From Firmicutes bacterium CAG:646 (GTDB lineage Bacteria > Bacillota > Clostridia > Lachnospirales > Lachnospiraceae), in NCBI GenBank assembly GCA_000432335.1, contig HF995396.1:275-11687 (forward strand): a DNA stretch of 11,413 nt, given 5' to 3'. Both the position numbers and the translations under genes were made by a program. Under the pieces are notes generated by a model. It worked only from the letters and a program-made list of their open reading frames with translations. It made no database searches and had not been told where the DNA came from. How positions within the stretch are numbered: the first letter of the stretch is position 1; each line of letters opens with the position of its first letter. Shown piece by piece: positions 5,651 to 11,413 of the stretch.

Positions 5651-5657
5651 TATAACA
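5642..5657. promoter_or_regulatory. Candidate operator: perfect palindrome over the -10 element
   Basis: TGTTATACTTATAACA is a perfect inverted repeat with 7-base arms and a 2-base centre that fully covers the -10 hexamer and the presumed start site. A repressor bound here would block RNA polymerase. The core TGTTA-N6-TAACA recalls the Rex consensus in part (10 of 14 fixed positions by my alignment), but the regulator cannot be named from the sequence. Confidence 0.5.
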
Positions 5658-5703
5658 CTTATGGGAAATAAAATCCCAAATGATGACGAAAAGAGGTAAG
5701 AAT

Positions 5704-6648
5704 ATGTTTGACGTTACAGCATTGGGAGAACTGTTGATTGATTTTACACCTTGCGGAGTTTCAGAGGCAGGGATGGCTTTATTTGAGCAGAATCCAGGTG
5801 GAGCGCCGGCAAATGTACTGGCAGCAGTTTCCAATCTGGGATTAAAACCGGCATTTATTGGAAAAGTAGGCGATGATATGCATGGAGCATTGTTGAAAGA
5901 TACGCTGGACAAGATCCATGTAGATACGACAGGTCTGATGGTAGATCCGGATTTCTTCACTACTCTGGCATTTGTTTCACTGAAAGACGGTGAGAGAAGC
6001 TTTTCTTTTGCAAGAAAACCGGGTGCAGATACACAGCTTAGAAAAGAAGAAGTGAATCTGGATGTGGTAAAAAATTCTAAGATTTTTCATTGCGGATCTC
6101 TGTCTCTGACAGACGAACCGGCAAGAAGCGCTACCTTCTTTGCAGTAGAAGAAGCAAAAAAAGCCGGTGCAGTGATTTCTTATGATCCGAATTATCGTCC
6201 TCTTCTATGGAAGAGCGAGGAAGAGGCCATTGAAAAAATGCGTTCCATGGTTCCATACGCAGATATTATGAAGATTTCTGATGAGGAGACAGAACTGCTC
6301 AGCGGAAAGGTAGATCCGAAGGAGGCAGCAGAGGTTCTTCTGGGACAGGGCGTGTCTTGCGTAGTTGTTACACTGGGAGCTGACGGGGCTATTCTGAAAA
6401 CAAAGAATGTGGAAGTTCAGGTGAAAGGAAAACCGAGAAAAGCAGTAGATACTACAGGAGCGGGAGATTCCTTCTGGGGAGGACTGCTGTCCCGTCTGGC
6501 GCTGAATAATGTAAAACCGGCAGATCTTACGGCAGAGCAGGCAGTGGAATATCTGACTTTTGCGAACGCAGTGGCTGGTCTTTGTGTGGAGAAGAGAGGA
6601 GCCATTCCGGCAATGCCTACTCTGGAACAGGTAATGAACGAATTATGA
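5704..6648 (+). CDS. PfkB-family carbohydrate kinase, probable fructokinase
   Basis: This kinase transfers phosphate from ATP to a sugar, most likely fructose to fructose 6-phosphate, in the cytoplasm. The ribokinase/PfkB fold is complete: the opening is VTALGELLIDFTPCG, the substrate-side motif NPGGAPANVLAAVSNLG (about 30-46) is the PfkB signature 1 region, SYDPNYRPLLW is typical of fructokinases and relatives, and DTTGAGDSFWGG (249-260) is signature 2 with the anion hole GAG and the catalytic base D255. The length of 314 aa is usual. I chose the ATG at 5704 because AAGAGGT lies 6 bases upstream; in-frame ATGs at 5680 and 5683 have no ribosome site. It is the first gene of the operon and its stop overlaps the next start as ATGA. 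Substrate assignment among ketose, 2-keto-gluconate and nucleoside kinases is by resemblance only. Confidence 0.9.
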   Translation: MFDVTALGELLIDFTPCGVSEAGMALFEQNPGGAPANVLAAVSNLGLKPAFIGKVGDDMHGALLKDTLDKIHVDTTGLMVDPDFFTTLAFVSLKDGERSFSFARKPGADTQLRKEEVNLDVVKNSKIFHCGSLSLTDEPARSATFFAVEEAKKAGAVISYDPNYRPLLWKSEEEAIEKMRSMVPYADIMKISDEETELLSGKVDPKEAAEVLLGQGVSCVVVTLGADGAILKTKNVEVQVKGKPRKAVDTTGAGDSFWGGLLSRLALNNVKPADLTAEQAVEYLTFANAVAGLCVEKRGAIPAMPTLEQVMNEL

Positions 6649-8405
6649 GAATTTTGCTGACGGCTGTCAATGCCAAGTATATCCATTCCAATCTGGCAGT
6701 CTATAGTCTGAAGGCTTACGCAGGCAGATATGGAGAGGATATCGGGCTGGCAGAATTTACGATCAATCAGAAAAAAGATGAAATTTTAAAGGGAATCTTC
6801 CGGCGCAAGCCGGAAGTCCTTTGTATTTCCTGCTATATTTGGAATATTTCCCTGGTAAGAGAACTGATCCGGGAGATACATAAGATACTTCCGGACACTG
6901 CTATCTGGCTTGGTGGACCGGAAGTATCTTATGATGGGGAAAAAGTTTTGCAGGAATGCCCGGAAGTGACGGGGGTAATGAAAGGGGAAGGAGAGGAAAC
7001 CTTTCTGGAACTGGCAGGACATTATCTGGAAAATACTGTGGATCTGGAAGCGATTCGGGGGATAACGTACCGAAAAGGACAGAAGATTGTGGATAACGGC
7101 TGGAGGGAAGTGATGGATCTTAGCCGGGTCCCTTTTGTATATGAAAATCTGGAGGAGTTTCAGAACCGGATTCTTTATTATGAATCCAGCAGGGGATGTC
7201 CGTTCTCCTGTAGTTACTGTCTTTCTTCGGTGGATAAGAAATTGAGATTTCGTAACCTGGAACTGGTGAAAAAAGAATTGCAGTTTTTTCTGGATCACAA
7301 GGTAAAACAGGTGAAATTTGTGGACAGAACCTTTAACTGTAACCATGATCATGCAATGGCGATCTGGACATATCTGACGGAGCACGATAATGGAATTACA
7401 AATTTTCACTTTGAGGTAGCGGCGGATCTTTTGCGGGAGGAGGAAATTGCCCTGATCCGTAAGATGCGCCCCGGGATGATTCAGTTGGAAATTGGGGTAC
7501 AGTCTACCAATCAGGAGACGATTGCCGAAATCCACCGGAAGATGGACTTTGAGCGGGTAGCTTATGTGGTGAAGGAGATCCAGAAAGGATATAACGTGCA
7601 CCAGCATCTGGATCTGATTGCCGGACTGCCCTATGAAGATTATGCATCTTTTAGAAAATCTTTTGATCAGGTGTATGCCCTCCGCCCGCAGCAGTTGCAG
7701 TTGGGATTTTTGAAGGTATTGAAGGGTTCCTGGATGCACCAGAAAGCGGAAGCATATGGATGCAGATATCAGGAGAAGGAGCCTTATGAGGTTTTATTTA
7801 CCCGCTGGCTTTCTTATGAAGAGGTATTGAAGCTGAAACTGGTGGAAGAGATGGTGGAAGTTTATTATAACAGCGGCCAGTTTCTGAAAACGCTGCCGGC
7901 GGCGGAACAGTTATTTGCTTCTCCCTTTGCCTTTTATGAAGCGTTGGGAGCCTTTTATGAAAGAAATGGCTATCTGGAAATTTCTCATACCCGACTGCGC
8001 CGTTATGAGATTTTGCAGGAATTTTTGAGCGAGTGGGATCCGGAAAGGGAAGAGCTTTATCGCCAGTTGATGATCTATGATCTGTATGCCCGGGAGAATC
8101 TGAAGAATCGTCCGGTCTGGGCGAAGGATCAGAGGGAATATAAAGAAGTCGTGCGGAGATTTTATCAGCGGGAAGCAGAAGAGCGAAGATATCTGCCGGA
8201 ATATCAGTCATATGATGAGAAGCAGATCAGTAAGATGACGCATCTGGAAATCATGGATTATCACCCCGATACGAGAGAACCAGGAAGGTATGCGGTTCTT
8301 TTTGATTACCGGGAGCGGGATGCTTTGACGTATGAGGCATGCGGTATACAGGTGGAGATTGGAAATGCAGAGATAGATGAGGCGTTAGAGAGGATAAAGG
8401 AATGA
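6645..8405 (+). CDS. B12-binding-domain radical SAM protein with DUF4080-type C-terminus
   Basis: This is a predicted cobalamin-domain radical SAM enzyme, probably cytoplasmic; the substrate is unknown. The N-terminal Rossmann-like domain (about 1-140) begins with the family signature LLTAVNAKYIHSNLAVYSLKAY and includes WLGGPEVSYDGEKV; the classical DxHxxG cobalamin ligand is not evident, as in many of this family. The radical SAM core holds the cluster motif C185-x3-C189-x2-C192 (RGCPFSCSYCLSS), followed by FVDRTFNCN, FHFEVAADLL, QLEIGVQSTN and DLIAGLPYED, the expected barrel strands. The last 180 or so residues match the DUF4080-type helical region. The length of 586 aa is usual. The ATG overlaps the kinase stop; its ribosome site is weak, so translational coupling is likely. 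The next gene overlaps its stop in the same way. Confidence 0.9.
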   Translation: MRILLTAVNAKYIHSNLAVYSLKAYAGRYGEDIGLAEFTINQKKDEILKGIFRRKPEVLCISCYIWNISLVRELIREIHKILPDTAIWLGGPEVSYDGEKVLQECPEVTGVMKGEGEETFLELAGHYLENTVDLEAIRGITYRKGQKIVDNGWREVMDLSRVPFVYENLEEFQNRILYYESSRGCPFSCSYCLSSVDKKLRFRNLELVKKELQFFLDHKVKQVKFVDRTFNCNHDHAMAIWTYLTEHDNGITNFHFEVAADLLREEEIALIRKMRPGMIQLEIGVQSTNQETIAEIHRKMDFERVAYVVKEIQKGYNVHQHLDLIAGLPYEDYASFRKSFDQVYALRPQQLQLGFLKVLKGSWMHQKAEAYGCRYQEKEPYEVLFTRWLSYEEVLKLKLVEEMVEVYYNSGQFLKTLPAAEQLFASPFAFYEALGAFYERNGYLEISHTRLRRYEILQEFLSEWDPEREELYRQLMIYDLYARENLKNRPVWAKDQREYKEVVRRFYQREAEERRYLPEYQSYDEKQISKMTHLEIMDYHPDTREPGRYAVLFDYRERDALTYEACGIQVEIGNAEIDEALERIKE

Positions 8406-9130
8406 GTATAACAGGATGCCCGGATCGCTACGTGGTAGTGGATCTGGAAACGACAGGGCTGGCGCCTGCCAGCGACCGCATTCTGGAAATTGGAGCGGTG
8501 AAGGTGATCGATGGTGAGGTAACGGAGACTTTTTGCACTTTTGCCAATCCCCAGATGGAGATTCCCAAGTATATTCAGGAGCTTACCGGGATTACTCAGG
8601 AAATGGTAGCAGGCGAAAAGACACCCGATCAGGCAGTGCTGGAATTCCTTGATTTTTGCGGAGATTTGGATCTGATGGGGCACAATCTGATGTTTGATTA
8701 CAGTTTTTTGAAGCATCAGGCAGTCAATCAGAAAAAAGTATTTGAGAAAAATGGAATGGATACACTGAAAATAGCCAGAAGCCTTCTTCCTGATCTGGAA
8801 AGCAGGAGCCTGACCAGTCTTTGCGCATATTTTAAGATTGAGCAGGCGCATGCTCATCGGGCATTTCACGATGCGATGGCGACGCATATTTTATATGGGC
8901 ACCTGCAGAAGATCGCCGGAGAAGAGCAGAGAGGTCTTTTTTTGCCGAAACCTCTTCTTTATAAGGTGAAACGACAGGGACCGATCACAAACGCACAAAA
9001 AGCATACTTGAATGATCTGGTGAAATATCATAAAATAGAACTGGATGTAGAAATAGACAGTCTCACAAAAAATGAGGCGTCGCGAAAAATAGATACAATC
9101 ATTTCCCAGTATGGGAGGATAAAGAGGTGA
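8402..9130 (+). CDS. DEDDh 3'-5' exonuclease, DNA polymerase III epsilon-like, with extra C-terminal helical domain
   Basis: This is a predicted DNA 3'-5' exonuclease of the epsilon/DnaQ family. The five catalytic residues are present: D14 and E16 in DLETTG, D99 in HNLMFD, and H152 and D157 in HRAFHD. The exonuclease domain covers residues about 8-172. The last 50 or so residues form a separate segment with PITNAQKAYLNDLVKYH and LTKNEASRKIDTII, a pattern like small helical modules (DUF3072-type) found on some replication-related and phage proteins; this resemblance is by eye. The ATG overlaps the previous stop, and AGAGAGGA lies 7 bases upstream. Low-GC Gram-positives also use PolC with a built-in exonuclease, so this is probably a repair or accessory enzyme rather than the replicase proofreader. 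Confidence 0.92.
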   Translation: MSITGCPDRYVVVDLETTGLAPASDRILEIGAVKVIDGEVTETFCTFANPQMEIPKYIQELTGITQEMVAGEKTPDQAVLEFLDFCGDLDLMGHNLMFDYSFLKHQAVNQKKVFEKNGMDTLKIARSLLPDLESRSLTSLCAYFKIEQAHAHRAFHDAMATHILYGHLQKIAGEEQRGLFLPKPLLYKVKRQGPITNAQKAYLNDLVKYHKIELDVEIDSLTKNEASRKIDTIISQYGRIKR

Positions 9131-9135
9131 TAAGT

Positions 9136-9234
9136 ATGTGGAATAAGAAAGGTAAGAGAATCGTAGCGTCGATTATAGCGATTATCATGGTACTGGCAAT
9201 GGTAGTTCCTATGGCAATAGAAATGTTGATCTAA
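9136..9234 (+). CDS. 32-residue single-span membrane protein
   Basis: This short gene fills the gap between the exonuclease and the VanW gene. The product has a basic N-terminus (NKKGKR at 3-8) followed by one hydrophobic span from about residue 9 to 28, with a proline at 25, and a short end with Glu29. The positive-inside rule places the N-terminus in the cytoplasm. The start is strongly supported: GAGGTGA, a near-perfect anti-16S match, ends 5 bases before the ATG and overlaps the exonuclease stop. The stop is followed by a TGAGG ribosome site for VanW. I do not recognise a named family. It may be a small partner of the VanW or envelope machinery; that is inference from position only. It could instead be a leader peptide coupling translation. 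Confidence 0.75.
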   Translation: MWNKKGKRIVASIIAIIMVLAMVVPMAIEMLI

Positions 9235-9248
9235 CTGAGGCGAACGGA

Positions 9249-10691
9249 ATGAGAAAACGACAGATTTTTGTGGCGGCGGCGGTTGCTCTGTTTCTCGGAG
9301 CGCCCCTGATAGTGCGGGGAGAACAGGAGATGGCAGCCGGTAAAGAGCAGGAAAAAACAATCCTTGATGGGATTTATCTGGAGAGTGTCGATCTGTCGGG
9401 AATGACCCGGGAAGAAGCGGCAGAGGCGGCAGACCGCAGGATGAAGGAAATTACCGGTTATCAGATCAAATTGTGGATGGATGACCAGTCGGTGAGTGTT
9501 TCAGCGGCAGAATTAGGTGTTTCCGGGAAGAATGAGGAGACGATCGCTCAGGCAGCGGCTATTGGACAGGCGGGAAATGTAATCAAGCGCTACAAGGTGA
9601 AAAAAGATCTGGAGGAAGAGCCTATACAGCTTCCCCTGTCAAATCAGGTGGATGAGCAGGCGGTCAGAACCGCTCTGGAGACTTACTGCAGTCCTTTGGA
9701 CCGGGAGGCAAAAGATTACGGACTCACCCGGGAAAACGGAAAATTTCAGGTACAAAATGGCGAGCGGGGAGTTACTTTGAAGCTGGAAGATTCTGTTCCT
9801 CTGGTGGCAGATTATCTGGAAAATCAGTGGCAGGACGGTATAGGAAATGTAGAGCTGGCGGTAGAAATTACGGAGCCCCGTGGTTCCCGGGAGGAACTTT
9901 CCAGAGTAAAAGATCTGCTGGGGCAGGGAAGCACCGATTATTCTTCCAGCAGCGCCGCCCGGGCAACGAATATAACGAACGGCACTGCAACGCTGAATGG
10001 GCGGGTATTGTATCCGGGAGACTCGATTTCCGTGTGCAATTCCATGATGCCCTTCACGGAGGAAAATGGATATGAGCTGGCTCCCTCTTATGCCAATGGT
10101 ACTACGGTGGAATCTTTTGGCGGAGGGATCTGTCAGGTGTCTACCACCCTGTATCTGGCGGTCTTACGGGCAGAGTTGGAAGTAACAGAAAGGCATAATC
10201 ATTCGATGATCGTAGGATATGTGAAGCCGTCTATGGATGCGGCGATCGCAGAGGGATCGAAGGATTTTCAGTTCAGGAATAATCTGGACGCGCCTGTTTA
10301 TATTGAAGGGTATGCTGCCGGCGGGAGTTTGGGATTTGCTATTTATGGAGAAGAATATCGACCGGAGAACCGCAGCGTTACTTATGAGAGTGAAACTTTG
10401 GAAACCATAGAACCCGATACGGAACTTACGGCAGATCCTGAGCTGGGATTTGGTGTAACGCAGATGACGCAGAGTCCCCATACTGGCTACAGAGCGAAGC
10501 TTTGGAAGGTTGTGACGGAGGATGGAAAAGAAGTCAGCCGAGAAGAGGTAAACAGCAGTACTTACCTTATGTCACCCACAAAGTATAAGGTGGGAGTGAA
10601 AACAGATAATATGGAAGCGTCCAACGCTATGTATGCGGCGATTGCTTCCAATGATCTGAATAAAGTGTATGAAGTGACGAAACAGTATTGA
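9249..10691 (+). CDS. VanW-family envelope protein with signal peptide and PG-binding-4-type repeats
   Basis: This is a predicted extracytoplasmic protein of the VanW family, common in Clostridia and named for a gene of vancomycin clusters, though without a settled reaction. The N-terminal signal or anchor covers residues 1-24 (RKR, then a hydrophobic core ending near GAPL). Residues about 38-115 and 125-205 look like two putative peptidoglycan-binding modules of the PG_binding_4 type (GIYLESVDLSGMTREEA is the usual opening). The VanW domain spans about 227-365, with YPGDSISVCN, ESFGGGICQVSTTLY (288-302) and ERHNHS (314-319). The remaining 110 residues contain a G5-like beta segment (GYRAKLWKVVTEDGKEV). 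A TGAGG ribosome site lies 8 bases before the ATG. It does not imply vancomycin resistance; vanA/B-type ligase genes are absent here. Confidence 0.9.
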   Translation: MRKRQIFVAAAVALFLGAPLIVRGEQEMAAGKEQEKTILDGIYLESVDLSGMTREEAAEAADRRMKEITGYQIKLWMDDQSVSVSAAELGVSGKNEETIAQAAAIGQAGNVIKRYKVKKDLEEEPIQLPLSNQVDEQAVRTALETYCSPLDREAKDYGLTRENGKFQVQNGERGVTLKLEDSVPLVADYLENQWQDGIGNVELAVEITEPRGSREELSRVKDLLGQGSTDYSSSSAARATNITNGTATLNGRVLYPGDSISVCNSMMPFTEENGYELAPSYANGTTVESFGGGICQVSTTLYLAVLRAELEVTERHNHSMIVGYVKPSMDAAIAEGSKDFQFRNNLDAPVYIEGYAAGGSLGFAIYGEEYRPENRSVTYESETLETIEPDTELTADPELGFGVTQMTQSPHTGYRAKLWKVVTEDGKEVSREEVNSSTYLMSPTKYKVGVKTDNMEASNAMYAAIASNDLNKVYEVTKQY

Positions 10692-10712
10692 GAAAAATGG
10701 AGGAATGAAACA

Positions 10713-11413
10713 GTGAAAACAGGGAAATTGCCGGAATCTGTTTTGATCCGATCGGTGCTGAAACAGGTAAAACACAGAAGAGAAGAAGTGCTGGCAGGAC
10801 CGGGCGTGGGACAGGACTGCGCCGCTTTAGCGGTGGGGGAAGATGAGGCTTTTGTACTGTCTTCCGATCCCATTACCGGTACAGTTCAAGATGTGGGAAG
10901 TCATGGAATCTATGTGACTGCCAATGATCTGGCGGCATCGGGGGCAGAACCGGTGGGAGTGCTTCTTACCATTTTGCTTCCCCTAAAGACGGAAGAAGCA
11001 GAATTAAGAGTGATGATGCAGGATGCGGAACGCGTCTGTAAAGAGCTGAATATGGAGATTCTGGGCGGTCATACAGAGGTTACTCCGGTGGTTTGTCAGC
11101 CGCTGCTTTCCGTTACCGGTGTGGGGAGAGTGAAAAAATCAGCCCTTCTTCGTACCAGTCAGATGAAAACGGAACAGGATCTGGTAGTGACAAAGTGGAT
11201 TGGTCTGGAGGCAACGGCGATTCTGGCAAAAGAGAGGGAAGAGGAATTGAGGAAGCGTTTTCCGGCGGCGCTGGTAGATACGGCGAAAGAATTCTCTGGA
11301 AATCTGTCGGTGCTTCCTGAGGCGAGAATTGCCTGTTCCCATGGAGTGAGCGCCATGCATGATATCACAGAGGGCGGTATTTTTGGAGCGCTCTGGGAGA
11401 TGGCAAGCGGAGC
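10713..11413 (+). CDS. AIR-synthase/HypE-like protein, 5' part (runs off the window)
   Basis: The open frame runs to the window end, so at least 233 residues are coded here. The fold is that of the PurM/HypE/SelD/ThiL ATP-binding superfamily: GPGVGQDCAAL (about 29-39), then a DPITG loop (about 53-57), TANDLAASGAEPVGVLLTILLP, and ILGGHTEVTPVVCQPLLSVTG. These match HypE-like AIR-synthase-related proteins common in Clostridia more closely than true PurM. HypE itself dehydrates a carbamoyl group for NiFe hydrogenase cyanide ligands, but no hyp or hydrogenase genes are visible, so I leave the role open. The start is GTG, chosen because GGAGG lies 9 bases upstream and the nearby ATGs at 10697 and 10705 open only 3-codon frames. 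It follows VanW by 21 bases and is probably co-transcribed. Confidence 0.8.
   Translation, partial: MKTGKLPESVLIRSVLKQVKHRREEVLAGPGVGQDCAALAVGEDEAFVLSSDPITGTVQDVGSHGIYVTANDLAASGAEPVGVLLTILLPLKTEEAELRVMMQDAERVCKELNMEILGGHTEVTPVVCQPLLSVTGVGRVKKSALLRTSQMKTEQDLVVTKWIGLEATAILAKEREEELRKRFPAALVDTAKEFSGNLSVLPEARIACSHGVSAMHDITEGGIFGALWEMASG

Noticed and set aside
5662..5678. Small hairpin TGGGA/TCCCA in the kinase leader as a riboswitch or attenuator
   Set aside because: Only 5 base pairs, no T tract and a short leader; not enough structure.
9249..10691. Vancomycin-resistance determinant
   Set aside because: VanW-domain proteins are widespread in Clostridia; no ligase, VanH, VanX or VanRS-like genes are present.

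Overview
The window reads as chromosomal DNA of a low-to-moderate-GC Gram-positive anaerobe, most likely a Lachnospiraceae-type Clostridium relative. The signs are strong GGAGG-type ribosome sites, near-consensus sigma-A promoters, tRNA genes without encoded CCA, a PcsB-like NlpC/P60 hydrolase, a VanW-family protein, a B12-binding/DUF4080 radical SAM protein and the selenium/molybdenum accessory pair YqeC-YqeB. This placement is inferred from gene content and style, not from a database search.

Layout. Positions 1-389 hold a small six-cysteine protein of unknown function behind a good promoter. Positions 390-2000 hold a secreted coiled-coil NlpC/P60 hydrolase that ends in a clear intrinsic terminator. 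Positions 2019-4662 are a tightly coupled trio, yqeC-yqeB-fliB. The first two belong to maturation of selenium-dependent molybdenum hydroxylases; the third is a cysteine-rich FliB-type lysine N-methylase whose start codon overlaps the yqeB stop. From 4662 to 5528 everything lies on the minus strand: tRNA-Phe(GAA), tRNA-Gly(TCC) and tRNA-Gly(GCC), with two near-perfect promoters, followed by a short DtxR/MntR-type metalloregulator and its terminator. From 5621 to the end is a long plus-strand operon: PfkB sugar kinase, radical SAM protein, DEDDh exonuclease, a 32-residue single-span membrane protein, a VanW protein and the start of a HypE/AIR-synthase-like protein that runs off the edge. Neighbouring genes overlap by 4 bases or lie 5-21 bases apart.

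How it fits together. The yqeCB-fliB unit suggests that the cell makes a selenium-containing molybdenum hydroxylase and that this FliB relative may be co-produced with that pathway; no flagellar gene is visible here. The kinase operon mixes unrelated functions (sugar phosphorylation, radical chemistry, DNA 3' exonuclease, envelope), and its promoter carries a perfect 16-base palindrome over the -10 element that looks like an operator.

There are no transposases, integrases, CRISPR arrays or rRNA genes. The least described items are the 67-residue Cys-rich protein, the 32-residue membrane protein in the exonuclease-VanW gap, and the pairing of FliB with YqeB/YqeC.
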